Below, piece by piece: positions 1-12,392 of a DNA stretch of 64,000 nt (positions are counted from its first letter, which is position 1; every line of letters begins with the position of its first letter). The notes under the pieces are model-generated. The model was not told the DNA's origin. It ran no database searches and worked only from the letters and a program-made list of their open reading frames with translations. Both the position numbers and the translations under genes were made by a program. Source of the stretch: Mariannaea sp. PMI_226 (Eukaryota; Ascomycota; Sordariomycetes; Hypocreales; Nectriaceae); assembly GCA_024336345.1 (NCBI GenBank), contig JANFOG010000002.1:2480001-2544000 (forward strand), read 5' to 3'.

Positions 1-756
1 ATCATGAAGCAAACACTAACCGAGGCCACCATGATTGCTGTTATGACGCGTCTCTGGAAGGAAGTTTTGATGGTCATCGAGATGCTGCTAGTTCCTCCAC
101 TGTCGGAGAAGCCTTCTCAGAAGAAGCCGCTGACTCGCAAGGAGCTGGATGTGGTATATCACTGGCTAGAGATGCTTTTCAACTTCTTCAACGCAAAGGA
201 CGAGCACTCGGGAGAGCAACTGGGAGTCCGTGCAGAAGTCCTGAAGTCGCCTAAGTGGCACGAGTTGGCTTCGTTGAACTTCTTCTACTTTGAGGATACT
301 AATAGTCTGATCCGCGAGTCAGAGCGTATGGCAGCCGCCACAGCCCAGCGTGCACAGCAAGCCCTCGTGCAGCAGAGCACACAGCAGAACCGCCTATCCG
401 CACCGCCTACTTTTGGGGCATCATTTGGTGGCGCAGGAGCATTTGCAAGCATGGGCACAATCAGACGGGGCAAGAGCATCATGATGAGCCGCAACCTGGG
501 CACGATGCGCAAAGCCAAGGAAGACAAACGACGAGAGGCTCAGGCAGATCCAAGTGACGACATGATCCTGCGGATCCTGCGTATGCGACCTGAAGCGGTT
601 CACTATCTCAAGGAGAGGCACCGTCAGAAGGAGAGGCAGGCAGCGACAGCGGCGGCAGCACTTATTGTTAAGAATAGCGTATCCCAGGGCTGGGGAGCCG
701 GAGGCGCTCCGGCTTTCTCGGGCAACTTTGGGCGTAACAACTTACCGCGGCGATAA
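1..756 (+). CDS. Munc13/MHD-family protein, C-terminal part (5' truncated)
   Basis: The reading frame is open from the left edge and stops at 754-756, so this is the last ~250 residues of a longer protein; the ATG at position 4 is probably internal. The first ~90 residues (around TRLWKEVLMVIEMLLVPP and LDVVYHWLEMLFNFFNA) resemble the second Munc13-homology (MHD2) segment of fungal C2/MHD proteins such as S. pombe Ync13, which act in vesicle priming and membrane trafficking at the plasma membrane. The tail is rich in Ala, Gln and Gly and carries a basic stretch (TMRKAKEDKRREAQ) followed by a helical segment (DMILRILRMRPEAVHYLKE). The expected C2 and MHD1 domains would lie off the window. The assignment rests on recalled family similarity, so the function is moderately sure and the coding status is high. 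Confidence 0.75.
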   Translation: MMKQTLTEATMIAVMTRLWKEVLMVIEMLLVPPLSEKPSQKKPLTRKELDVVYHWLEMLFNFFNAKDEHSGEQLGVRAEVLKSPKWHELASLNFFYFEDTNSLIRESERMAAATAQRAQQALVQQSTQQNRLSAPPTFGASFGGAGAFASMGTIRRGKSIMMSRNLGTMRKAKEDKRREAQADPSDDMILRILRMRPEAVHYLKERHRQKERQAATAAAALIVKNSVSQGWGAGGAPAFSGNFGRNNLPRR

Positions 757-3700
757 GCACATTTGACGAGCATACGATAATCTTTCGAATCGAGTTCTCC
801 GAGTAAGGAGGAGGAGGAGGGCGGTGGACTTAGCGCAAATTGGAATCAGGAATAGGTTTCTGAAGGACAGGAACGAAGATGGAAAGATGGTGGTTTGCTC
901 ACCAGGTAGTTGTTTTTCTTTGTTTTTGTTTTTTTTCAAACTTCATAGTCTAGCTGGGCGGGAAGGCATCTGATACCCTCATTCGTACAGGTAGCAAGGT
1001 TGATTGTCGTTGAATTACTCTGGTCATTTTTCACAAGCAGCAAGAGAGTTGGGAGGGAGGTAGATGGGGAGTCGTAGTGTACCTCTAGGCATAGCAATGC
1101 GATTAGGAGGGGGAAGCATGGCTTGCTAGAGTTCAGGGGTAAACAGAATAGGAGTCGCAGCGAGTTTTTCTGAATCGTTTTGTTTGTTTTTTTGTTTTTC
1201 AAACTTCTTATCGTAATGAATGCTCTTCTCGCTCATAGCTGAATGACTTTGCAAAGGTTGCCATGATCGTTAAAACTCTCGTGAAGGTGAATTGGTTGCG
1301 TCGAGGACATATGTGCGTGAAGTCCATTGGATGTAGGACGCTGTCCTGGGTTTTATATCACGCAATCTCAGCTAGTTTTTCTTGCGTAGAGTATTACTTT
1401 TTGATCATCACTAGTTTCGCAGCTGGAAAAGTGTGACTGGTTGTACATGAGTTTATACAGATGTTGTATGTAGGAGGTCATCTCTCACGAGGGACACATG
1501 CGAAGGAAGTTGAAGGTTGACAATCACTTGATATTTTTGACAGACACATGGTAAAGCAAACTAGGACGGAAAAACATATGTATGAGATAGGGTCGCTTTC
1601 GCAGTTCATCCCATTGGAAACGTGGCCAGATAGCGGCGAGGCACTGCAGGAACAGACCCTCACAGTGAGCATCATGGTGCATAGCTTTGTTATAGTCTCG
1701 AATCAAAAATAATAGTCACATGCAGAGAGAGCAAAGGCGTAGTGGGCTGTGAAAGGGTAGGTGGAGAATACAAGTATGTAAGTAAGTAATCCTCCTTCGC
1801 GGTATCTTGTGTGTAGTCTACATGCTTCTCTAGGTGAATTTATATACGCGATGAGTGAACTACTATGAGTGGTGGGCAGTCATATGCTACGTATAGTACA
1901 GGACAGATGACAGAGATGACAGCAGCGATCACAATGGCGTTGATGGAACTTTAGTATCACGGCGGATAATTTAGTCGCACGCCCAGGAGCAAAGGCTGTG
2001 TCTAGTTCGATTTTCCACGTCTAGTTCTTATGAGGGATTCCTTTGATCTACAGGGTCCGCATGGTTCTTTAGATGGAGGCTATCTTCCAGGCTTGTTAGG
2101 ATAATAACTACGAAGTATGGACAGCTCGGGAAAGGAAGGGATGGCCGTTGCGGTCCCTAGGCTGGTTATTTGCATATCACAAGTTTTTGCGGCATTATTT
2201 CGCTCTAGTGCTGAAGGCTAAACCGTCAATGAATGCCTCAACTTATGGTGTAACTATGTGAGAGCGTGTGTAGGAGCAACGGTGAGTTGAAGGTGGTTTA
2301 TCTCTCATTATCTGCACTCGCAAAATACTAACCGGCGCGGCTAGCCTCAACAGCAACAAGAGGGAAACGCCCGATGGACTGCATAGTACTCTCTAGGTAC
2401 AATAATTATTCATCGTTTGGTTACGTACTATGAACCCTTGTGTATAGGGGCGGTGGCATAATAAAAGGAGCCCCCGGTGACGATCTTGGATGGTAGGGTG
2501 GTTTCACTGTTCCAGTTCAGGACTTAGTCAAGTTGCTCGTTGAACGGGTCAGGCCATGCGGCCCCCACGAATTGCAACCCGTATATCCAGAAACACGAGC
2601 AGACAGGAAGCCGGCGGCATGGTAGTCTTGGAGCTCGACTCGGAGATCGGCAGAGGCCATGTGAGGACGCCAAGAATGCGCGGAAGTATACGGGCCACGG
2701 TATGTTGGATGCTAGTAAGTAGCATCGTGTGTGAGCGGTGGAAGATTATCTCCAACGCATGCTGTACCGCCGATTTCTCATGTGTGTGGTCGTAGAGAGT
2801 GTCATGTGGACCAGCTTCATACCGCATGTAAGCGGTTGCGACGAGAGAGCATGGTTTTTTTTGGGGTTTTTTTTTTGCGCTTTGCATCAGGACTTCACAG
2901 ACATCACAGGCCCAACCCCCCTTCATTGCTCAGTCTGTTCAACTACCACATCCCATGATTCATGGTTCAATGTGATGAGTAGTAGTCTTTACTGATGCAG
3001 ACATTTGCATAGGTGTAGTGTAGTCTCATGTGTCTGATTACCCTGGAGCTCGTTGTGAATGTGTGCCTCAAAGGATGGACAGTGTGTCATACAGTGCATG
3101 TATAATGTGTGCAAAGTGATTGATATTCATCATGCGCACAATACCTACAGAGGAAGCAGTTGGCATTCGTTTGTCCCCCCTTTGGATTAACAAACACCAG
3201 TCAAAATGTGATGACATCACCAACATATTGGACCATAGGCCGTACATGGGCATATCTACCTACTTGGCCGTCTGTGCAGCAGGCATCAGTTCTGATCGGT
3301 GGGTACAAAAACAAAAGAGAGATGAGACCAATCAAAAATTAAATAACATGATGATGGCATTTCAACCCATTGAAAGTTCCGATAACCAGGTACTGCAAGG
3401 TATTGATTGCACTGCTCGATTTTGTGCTGCATGTGTGCGTGCCATAATTACCTCTTCCTATAGGTATGCACAAACAGTAAGGTATGTACTATGTAGCAAT
3501 TTCAAAGCAAGGAGGGATACCATGGTAGACAGATAGATGGCAGGAAGGCCCCGCACTGAGGAGGAGGGAGGGCACAGGAGAGAGCACAGGTGTAGCACAG
3601 CCATGAGGAGAGAGGGCAATTTGATAATTGCAGGCCAGGCAGCGTGACCTGGCGTGACTCGCAGCTGGGGAGACGTCGAGGGTTGCCATCAGGCCAATCA

Positions 3701-3793
3701 AAGATTGATCGGCGCAAAGACCTCCAGAATGACGTAGGTGGCTAACTGATCCCCCAGCCCACAACTTGTTCCCCCCTGAATCCCTGAACCCTC

Positions 3794-3818
3794 CCTCCTC
3801 CTCCTCCTCCTCCTCCTC
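3794..3818. repeat. (CTC)n trinucleotide microsatellite
   Basis: An uninterrupted CTC/TCC run. On the minus strand it produces a poly-Glu stretch in a spurious open frame, which should not be taken for a gene. Confidence 0.9.
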
Positions 3819-4104
3819 GAGGCTCCTCAAACTGTGTCACCGCCACCAGCGCCGCGTTGGCGGTGGCCAGCCCAGCCCAGCCCGAAGTCCTACTATGTAG
3901 CTAGCCAGATGTCCATGGTGAGTACGGAGTACGTATTGGCCTATCATATGAATTCTACCTTCCTTACGAGACAATGTAAGGGTGGGAAGTGGACGGCAGA
4001 AGGGGGTCCTGTCTGGGTGGGATACGAGCTCATTAGTCAAGCACAACACGCGCCAGTTTGGCTGAGTTCGCCAGAGCCTCGCTTCATCCTTGGTATAATG
4101 GGTA

Positions 4105-4140
4105 GGGAGGCAGGCGGGCAGGCAGGCAGGCAAGCAAGCG
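4105..4140. repeat. (GGCA)n tetranucleotide microsatellite
   Basis: About seven imperfect GGCA units, drifting to CAAG at the right-hand end. Confidence 0.85.
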
Positions 4141-4860
4141 GTGGTAGTTAGGTACAGATTTACAATAGGAACCTTAACTACCAGAAATGACCTTGACTTG
4201 AGAACGAGCCGGGTGTGACAGGGCATTGCATCGGGGACTTGTCAGTCACATCTTTCGATATACTATGTACGATGCTTGGTGTTGTTTTATGTAAGCCCTA
4301 ACGACCTCCCTAGCTGGCCGCTGGGGGATGCGGTAACTTTCAAGTAAACTCTGAAACAACACCTACGTCCATCACAATTCCAGTACTAAACTACCGCCCC
4401 TCCCGCACGGTCACATCTCATATGGCTGGATGAGCAACTGGCCAGGGCGAGAGAGCTTTGACCAGGCCGCGCAGGGGGGGAAGACGGGCTACTACAAGTC
4501 TACAGTGCATCCTGTGAACTCTTCCATACAGTGAGACTACCTGACGAGTGTTCCGTCCGGCCCAAGTCAGCTCGCTGGCTAGCAGCTCAATCAAAGCAGA
4601 TCCTGCCTCTCTCAGAGAGGGCGGGTAGGTTACCGTCCGCCACACCGTCAATGGCTTTCAATTACCGATTCAGTACAGATTACTGTACCGTTCACAGTTT
4701 TGCTGCGCTCCCTAGTCTTGGTAAGCTCTGAAGTCAGGGGGGCTTCGCATCTGACACACGCACAACAGGTCAGGGCGTCCACAAACGCACGGCATGCTTT
4801 CCAGTTCAGCTACTCGATCTGCTCCAAACAGCAGCAATAGTCAACAGCCAACCAACCACT

Positions 4861-4880
4861 ACCACCACCACCACCACCAT
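4861..4880. repeat. (ACC)n trinucleotide microsatellite
   Basis: Six or so ACC units followed by related CAC/TAC/AAC triplets to about 4900. Confidence 0.85.
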
Positions 4881-5544
4881 CACGACTACCACAACGACAA
4901 ATATGGATTTGCGGTCTCGACCTTTTTGCTAGAGGCTTGAAATGGGGGTCAAATCCGACGGCAATTGTCAAAGCCGCGGGCCTCGGTCTCTTGGCACTGC
5001 AGAGGCAAATCTCTGAACACGACGTTGGCCCCCAAAACAGCTCCTTTCTTTGTACTGGGCTCCACCAAGAGTGCAATTGATATCCTCGAATTTGCTGGGC
5101 TAGAACCCTCAAGCAACAATCTGACCCGGCGCACCACCCGTGACTGTTGATGTAGAGTGCTTTCTGTGGAGCGTTCTAACAAGTCTTAACTCCCTCTATC
5201 AAAATGCCATCCTTGGTTCACAATAGTTGGTGGCTGGCTAGTTGTTGAATTTTACAGCAGCCCATCTCCTTTGCGTGCGTGCATGATTGCCTTCACCTGA
5301 TCTTCAATGTCAATCACAGGACAAAGTATCGACACAGTGTTGGCAGAGTCTTACGATCATTCCTCCACACTAACGGTCTGCATCCCAAAGGAGTTAGCGA
5401 GCTAGCGGGTTGGCTTCAACCAAAGGCCCCCCCTTGCCCTTGGGGGACTTGGGATGAGAAAGAGGAGAGGAACGTCCGCGACGATGCGGGGTCAGTCACT
5501 GCCGCCGCCATCTGGATTGGCAGACAAGACAGAGATGCAGAAAG

Positions 5545-5550
<6 letters not shown>

Positions 5551-5616
<66 letters not shown>
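5551..5616. repeat. (GA)n dinucleotide microsatellite, ~33 units
   Basis: An almost perfect GA repeat about 65 bp long, the longest simple repeat in the window. It is flanked by unique sequence with no gene evidence. It is a likely site of length variation between isolates and of assembly error. Confidence 0.97.
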
Positions 5617-5620
<4 letters not shown>

Positions 5621-6679
5621 AACTAGGCCAGGAAGCACTGCGTCCCTTGGGATTTCGTCGGGTCCCAAAAGCAGTGGCTGGTTGGGCCAAGTCTGGCAGG
5701 GAGGCCGTATTGATAAAGTGACCTTATATACTTGCTTTCCTCACGAATGCCTACCTTACTTACGTATGTACACACGCTCTGACTCTTGGCTGCAAGACAG
5801 ACAAAGAAACAATGGGAAATCAGACGTGCAGCTAAAAGAAAACCTGAACTAAAGAAGAATTGACCACTGCACCTATTCTCAACACAGAGCTGAGGATAGA
5901 GCACTAATTATCCAACCTGTGTAATTATCTGTTTACTCTGCATAAAATAGCAAGTTCGTATAATCTATACTGAATCGCCCTTCTTTGTCACCGCAGTTCG
6001 CCCTCCCCCCACTGCTCTGGAGGTGCCTAGGCGGGTGCATGCTTAAATGGTACATAGACTGTACTGCAGGGGGTACGGTAGCCCATGAACAAGGGTCGAC
6101 AGAAAAGGGTCTCCCAACTGGAGACAACAGGGAGGACCCTCGCCAATCGAAATGCCGTCGCGAGTACATAGTACACAGTCTTTCCCATTAGGTGCTAATG
6201 CGTTCAAGTAAGCGCGAACGGACTTTTTCGATCGATTTTAGCCCAAGCACATCCAGCGCTTGAGCGAGCGCATCTCCAAGAAATAAGACGGTACTATGTA
6301 CCTATGTACGCAGACAGCTTGGTAGATGACTTATTACTACAAGGTGGCCCTCAGCACGGCATCTCCTGAGGAAGCCTCATTCTATCTTCGATATTGAGAT
6401 ACTAACAAAAGAGAGGCACATACGGGATGGAAGCAGATTGCCTATAGCAGGTTATCCAGCCAGGTAGTACCTAGGATGACATGAGAAATCAAGCTCATCG
6501 GCTCCGTTATAAGCACACATCCGCCCCAGGTACCTATTCAATGGATACAATAATTTCCCTTGTGCTTGAAGCTGTCGTTCATAATTCTGATCAGTTTCGT
6601 GGATCAGAATAGCTGTCAGAGGGATTGGGTATATCTTCCCAAAATTAAAATGTTAGAAGGTGCAGAGCATGGAGTTTTC

Positions 6680-6732
6680 AATTAATTAATTGCTTGCTTG
6701 CTTGCTTGCTTGCTTGATTGATTGATTGATTA
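6680..6732. repeat. Compound tetranucleotide microsatellite (AATT, GCTT, GATT)
   Basis: Three tetranucleotide arrays lie back to back: about three AATT units, about six GCTT units and about four GATT units. Each differs from its neighbour by one or two bases, which suggests stepwise slippage and mutation of one ancestral array. Confidence 0.95.
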
Positions 6733-8099
6733 GTTACTAGATCACTTCCTCTGTATTATACCTTTTTATTCCCGAACCCCATGTTTCCTTTTCAGGCTGC
6801 TTTTTAACCCCCGGCGCAGCAGCACCCACCCGATCATCTCAGCTAAGAGTGTGCACATTGGGGGGTACGGGACACAGAGGAAGTCCTATCGTTTGACGGA
6901 CGGAGTACGTCGGGAGATCATTACACGCAATCACACAGAGACCAACAGACGTATGATGTAACATTGGGAGACACCAAGGCGTTCGAGGAGGAGGGGAGAA
7001 TTATAGGTGTCCAAGGCTCTTGGACTCGAGGCTGCACTTCCATATTTGGCTACCATTTTTTTTTTCTTCCAGGTTGAAATATCTTTCAACTTCCCTGTAC
7101 GAATACCGTGGTACTTGAACCCCAAGAAAGACCACGAATCACACCAGAATGGTACCTGTAGTCAAGCTCGAACTCATTTTAGAATAGGCTGATAAGTTAG
7201 CCCGCATTTCCATTCTCTTCCTAGGTATCCAGCTCCCCTCACTGTGCCTCAGCGGTGCCTCTGTGCTGCTGGATATCCCAGCTTGGTAGGGCACTGTATG
7301 CACCACTGGCATTTTGAGAGTGACGGATTGTAGTTTTACAAGGCGAGCGTCGCTTGATGTGATGTACGATCGCCTACCACCCCTCAAGATCTTTGGAAAC
7401 AAACCAATTGATTGAGGCGGAAGTAGATATGTATTGTACTACAAATTATCTCTATGGTTGGCTGTGGTAAAAAGCCAAGAATAACAACTTCAGGCTTCTC
7501 CCCCTCCCTTGAATTAAATGGACTGTCCCGATCTCTCCCCCCATCTCAGGACCAGGCCCAGAAGGGGAATCTACCGCACGGCCGCTGACTGGCTTACAGT
7601 AGGCCCTGGAGGCCCATTTCCCATTTCATCCCAACCAAGTCTTCCATTCCATTCCCGCCTGCACCGCTCAACAGTGTCCCATCTGTTCCGTACTTGTCTC
7701 TTACATCGGCGTCTTTGTCGTAGAGAAGGCTACCTGTCGCGCAACATCCAGCTTGTGCTGTCGAGACGGCGCGGGGAGTGAAGTCCCAGAGCATCGACTC
7801 TTTGTTTTTATCTCTGTCCCTGTCCTGAGGCTGAAGTCTTCATTGCCGCTCCGATCCACGATAACGCTGATTGAAGCATGCTGTGCGGTGTGCTATCTCC
7901 TTGATCACTCGCACCCCCCCGCCCCAAAACTCGACCCCTCGAAGGGTCCTCTTGATCCTTCTCCTCACCCACACCCGACCTCTTGACGAATAACCACCTT
8001 CACCCCGTCGCCCAAACACAAATCTGCTCCGCGTTAGCCACGCATTTTTTGTAGCCGCCTTCTCGCCTGACTGCGGCCTTGCAGTCTCTGCCTCGCAGA

Positions 8100-11000
8100 A
8101 TGGTCGACGATGCGGCCCTGGCCGCCGCCGCTGAGATCGTGGCCTCGATCGCCTCCGACTCTCGATCGCCCGACTCGATACATTTGGGCGTCGCTGCAAA
8201 TGTCAAACTCCCTGGTCGCGAGACGCCCGCTAAGCGAAACCTCGAGATTGAATTGCAGGCTCTCGCACTCCGAGTCAGTAAACTCCAGGGGCAGCAGGCC
8301 TCCGCCACCAATACCTTCCCCGAAACCCCCAACGAGACCATCGACTCTTTGTTTAGTGAAGACGGCCTAGCTCTGCCCGCTCGTCCAAAACCAAAACTCT
8401 TCCACGCTCAAGGTAGCTCGCACTCTCCACATCTGCCTTATGTCCAGCTGACCAAGGAAGCCCTCGAAGGTCTTCGCGACCATGTCGACGATCAGTCCAA
8501 ACTCTTGGATAGCCAGCGCCAGGAGCTCGCTGGCGTCAATGCCCAGCTCCTCGAACAAAAGCAGCTGCAAGAACGGGCCCTCGAGGTTCTCGAGCAAGAA
8601 CGCATCGCAACCCTGGAAAGAGAGCTTTGGAAGCATCAAAAGGCAAACGAAGCTTTCCAAAAGGCCCTCCGAGAAATTGGTGAGATTGTAACTGCCGTCG
8701 CACGCGGCGATTTAACCATGAAAGTTCGTATGAATACTGTTGAAATGGACCCCGAAATCACTACCTTCAAGAGAACCATCAATGCCATGATGGACCAGCT
8801 CCAGACTTTTGCTAGCGAAGTCTCCCGTGTAGCCCGTGAGGTCGGTACTGAAGGCTTGCTGGGCGGGCAAGCACGAATTGGAGGCGTTGATGGTGTTTGG
8901 AAAGAATTGACAGACAATGGTATCTCCCTTGAACCCCCCGGTGCTCCTTTTTCTTCTTCTTGCATGTCTAACCTTGGACTGCAGTCAACGTCATGGCCCA
9001 AAACCTGACAGATCAAGGTAAGTACCATCCACAACACTCTTTCGCCTCCTCACTACAAGTGTCTAAACAATGATTTGTATAGTGCGAGAAATTGCTTCGG
9101 TGACAACTGCCGTGGCCCATGGAGATTTAACTAAGAAGATTGAGAGACCTGCTCGTGGTGAAATCCTGCAACTGCAACAGACCATTAATACCATGGTGGA
9201 TCAATTACGGACATTTGCCTCTGAAGTCACACGGGTCGCGAGAGATGTCGGAACTGAAGGTATTCTGGGGGGACAGGCCGACGTTGGGGGCGTTCAGGGC
9301 ATGTGGAATGACTTGACTGTCAACGTCAACGCCATGGCCAATAATCTAACGACCCAAGTGCGAGATATTATCAAGGTCACAACAGCCGTCGCCAAAGGAG
9401 ATTTGACTCAGAAAGTCCAGGCTGACTGCCGAGGAGAGATTTTCGAGCTCAAGTCCACCATCAACTCCATGGTCGATCAGTTGCAACAATTCGCTCGCGA
9501 AGTCACCAAGATTGCCAGAGAGGTCGGAACTGAAGGTCGTCTTGGTGGGCAAGCCACAGTACACGATGTCGAGGGTACTTGGAGAGATCTCACCGAAAAC
9601 GTCAACGGCATGGCTATGAATTTGACAACCCAGGTCCGCGAAATTGCCAAGGTCACAACGGCTGTCGCCAAGGGCGATCTGACTAAGAAGATTGGCGTGG
9701 AAGTCAAGGGTGAAATCCTGGAATTAAAGAACACCATCAACCAGATGGTGGATCGCCTCGGCACCTTTGCTGTGGAAGTGAGCAAGGTTGCTCGCGAAGT
9801 CGGAACTGATGGAACCCTCGGCGGACAGGCTCAAGTTGCCAATGTCGAGGGTAAATGGAAAGATCTCACCGAAAATGTCAATACCATGGCCTCAAATCTC
9901 ACAGTTCAGGTACGATATTTCCACGAGCATATCCCCCAAATGTGAAAAATACCCGACTAACATGCTCCTTCAGGTCAGAAGTATTTCTACCGTCACGCAA
10001 GCCATTGCAAATGGTGACATGAGCCAAAAGATCAAGGTTGAGGCAAATGGAGAGATACAAGTATTGAAAGAAACCATCAATAACATGGTTGACCGCCTAT
10101 CAAGCTTCTGCTATGAGGTACAACGAGTTGCCAAAGATGTGGGCGTTGACGGTAAGATGGGAGCTCAGGCAGATGTAGCTGGGCTCAACGGAAGATGGAA
10201 AGAGATCACAACTGATGTGAATACCATGGCAAGCAACTTGGTAAGTGGCCGTATTCAGCGGGTTTGGAGAGGATGATTCCTTTGCAAGTGGCGGTTCACT
10301 GACGCGAACAAATGTAGACAACACAAGTGCGTGCCTTTTCAGATATCACAAATCTGGCGACTGATGGAGACTTTACAAAACTTGTCGACGTTGAGGCTTC
10401 CGGAGAAATGGATGAACTGAAGAGGAAGATTAATCAGATGATTTCGAACCTCAGAGATTCGATCCAGAGAAACACGCAAGCCAGAGAGGCAGCTGAGCTG
10501 GCCAACAAAACGAAGTCAGAATTCCTCGCAAACATGTCACATGAAATCCGAACACCAATGAACGGTATCATTGGCATGACGCAACTCACACTAGATACGG
10601 ACTTGACGCAATATCAACGGGAGATGCTGAACATTGTCAATAACCTTGCCAATAGCCTCCTGACGATCATTGACGACATTTTAGATCTTTCCAAGATCGA
10701 AGCTAGGAGAATGGTGATCGAGGAGATCCCGTATACGCTGCGTGGAACCGTCTTCAACGCTCTCAAGACTCTGGCCGTCAAGGCAAACGAGAAATTCCTG
10801 GATCTCACGTACAAGGTGGACAGCTTTGTGCCGGACTATGTCATAGGTGACTCGTTCCGACTCAGGCAGATTATTCTCAACCTCGTGGGCAATGCTATCA
10901 AGTTTACTGAACACGGCGAAGTCAGCCTCACCATCAAGGAGCGGTTGGACCAGGGCGATGTTGGACCGGGCGAGTACTCTGTTGAGTTCATTGTTGAGGA

Positions 11001-12392
11001 TACTGGTATAGGCATTGCGAAGGATAAGTTGGACCTGATCTTTGACACTTTCCAGCAAGCAGATGGTTCCATGACTCGCAAGTTTGGCGGCACTGGTTTA
11101 GGTCTGTCCATTTCCAAGAGACTCGTCAACCTGATGGGGGGTGATCTCTGGGTTATCAGCGAAGAAGGGAAGGGCAGTGAATTCCACTTCACTTGTCGCG
11201 TTAGGTTGGCTCCCGATGACACCGATATTATCGACCAGCAGCTTCGACCTTACCGGGGACATCAGGTTCTGTTTGTGGATAAGGCTCAGTCTAGCTCTGG
11301 CACCTCTATTCGTGCTATGCTTGAGAAGATCGGCCTGCATCCAGTGGTAGTGGACTCGGAGAAGAGCACAGCCCTTGCGCGATTGCAATCTGGCAGTGCG
11401 CTGCCTTACGATGCCATCATTGTGGACTCGATTGATACTGCAAGAAGGCTCCGAGCAGTAGATGACTTCAAGTATCTACCTATTGTCCTCCTGGCACCCA
11501 TTGTTCACGTCAGTCTGAAGTCATGCCTGGACTTGGGTATCACCTCGTATATGACAACGCCATGCAAACTCATCGATCTCGCCAACGGCATGATCCCGGC
11601 ACTTGAGAACAGGGCCACACCGTCGCTTGCGGATAACACCAAGTCATTTGAGATCCTGCTTGCTGAAGACAACACGGTCAACCAAAGGCTGGCCGTAAAG
11701 ATCCTCGAAAAGTATCACCACGTGGTAACTGTTGTCGGAAACGGTTGGGAGGCCGTGGAGGCTGTCAAAGAAAAGAAGTTTGATGTCATCCTGATGGATG
11801 TTCAAATGCCGATCATGGTAAGAACCTATTATCCTATCAGCCCCTTCTTTCCCTCACCCCCTTTCTCTCTCATTCTTATCTCTTTTATTTGGCTTTCTTT
11901 TCTTTCTCCTAAAGAAACTGAATTGTGCTAACACGCTCATAGGGAGGATTCGAAGCGACAGGCAAAATTCGAGAGTATGAAAGGGGAATGGGTACTCACC
12001 GAACACCTATTATTGCCTTGACTGCTCACGCAATGATGGGAGATCGTGAGAAATGTATCCAGGCGCAGATGGATGAGTATCTTTCCAAACCTCTACAACA
12101 GAACCATCTGATCCAGACGATACTCAAGTGTGCGACCCTCGGAGGTCCTTTGCTTGAGAAGAACCGAGAACGCGAGCTGGCCATGCATGCCGAAGCGAAA
12201 TCGTCCAGACTTAAGGAGGGCGGACAGGGGCTCCTCTCACGACCAAGTCTCGAGAACCGATCGTTTACCAGCCGAGAGCCGATCTCGAATCATAATGGCA
12301 AGGAGGGAACAGCCCTCGTAACGCCGGAGCAGGATGATGACTTGGCAAGAGCACGTCTCGATTTCTCTGATATGCGAAGCTTGTCCAACTAA
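8100..12392 (+). CDS. nik1: Group III hybrid histidine kinase, Nik1/Os-1 type
   Basis: Cytosolic osmosensing hybrid kinase acting above the Hog1 MAPK pathway; orthologues are the target of phenylpyrrole and dicarboximide fungicides. Exons: 8100-8919, 8985-9017 (33 nt), 9083-9909, 9974-10240, 10318-11817 and 11943-12392, giving 1298 aa, the usual size for the family. After an N-terminal segment with a conserved coiled stretch ([20 protein letters not shown]), residues ~190-700 hold six HAMP units, five of them ~92-residue repeats with GGQA and LTENVN words. The HisKA phosphoacceptor is His724 ([11 protein letters not shown]). N, G1 and G2 boxes of the ATPase domain follow ([30 protein letters not shown]). 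The receiver domain holds Asp1143 (LMDVQMP). The start is the first ATG of the conserved frame. There is no transmembrane segment. One receiver position reads NGWEA where I expect NGEEA. Confidence 0.97.

Larger units (their letters stand above)
757..8099. other. Gene-poor stretch with microsatellites and the kinase leader
   Basis: I see no convincing gene in these 7.3 kb; the open frames are short, have no recognisable domain and overlap on both strands. The left end should hold the 3' UTR of the Munc13-like gene. The interior holds several simple repeats (listed separately), a homopolymer block near 2856-2878, and scattered TACGGAGTAC-like words (3922-3932, 6900-6910). The last ~600 bp (about 7500-8099) are pyrimidine-rich on the plus strand, with runs of C, as expected for a promoter and 5' leader of the histidine kinase that starts at 8100. 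Confidence 0.6.

Noticed and set aside
2549..2926. 125-codon minus-strand open frame
   Set aside because: Overlaps open frames on the plus strand and includes Lys-rich readings of a homopolymer tract; no family recognised.
3120..3536. 138-codon plus-strand open frame in the gene-poor left region
   Set aside because: No recognisable domain, AT-rich codons, overlapping frames on the same strand, and no intron or start context that suggests a gene.
3489..3830. 113-codon minus-strand frame with a poly-Glu start
   Set aside because: The Glu run is only the reverse reading of the CTC microsatellite; the rest has no protein-like features.
5454..5852. 132-codon frame with a long Arg-Glu repeat
   Set aside because: It is a translation of the GA microsatellite and has no other support.
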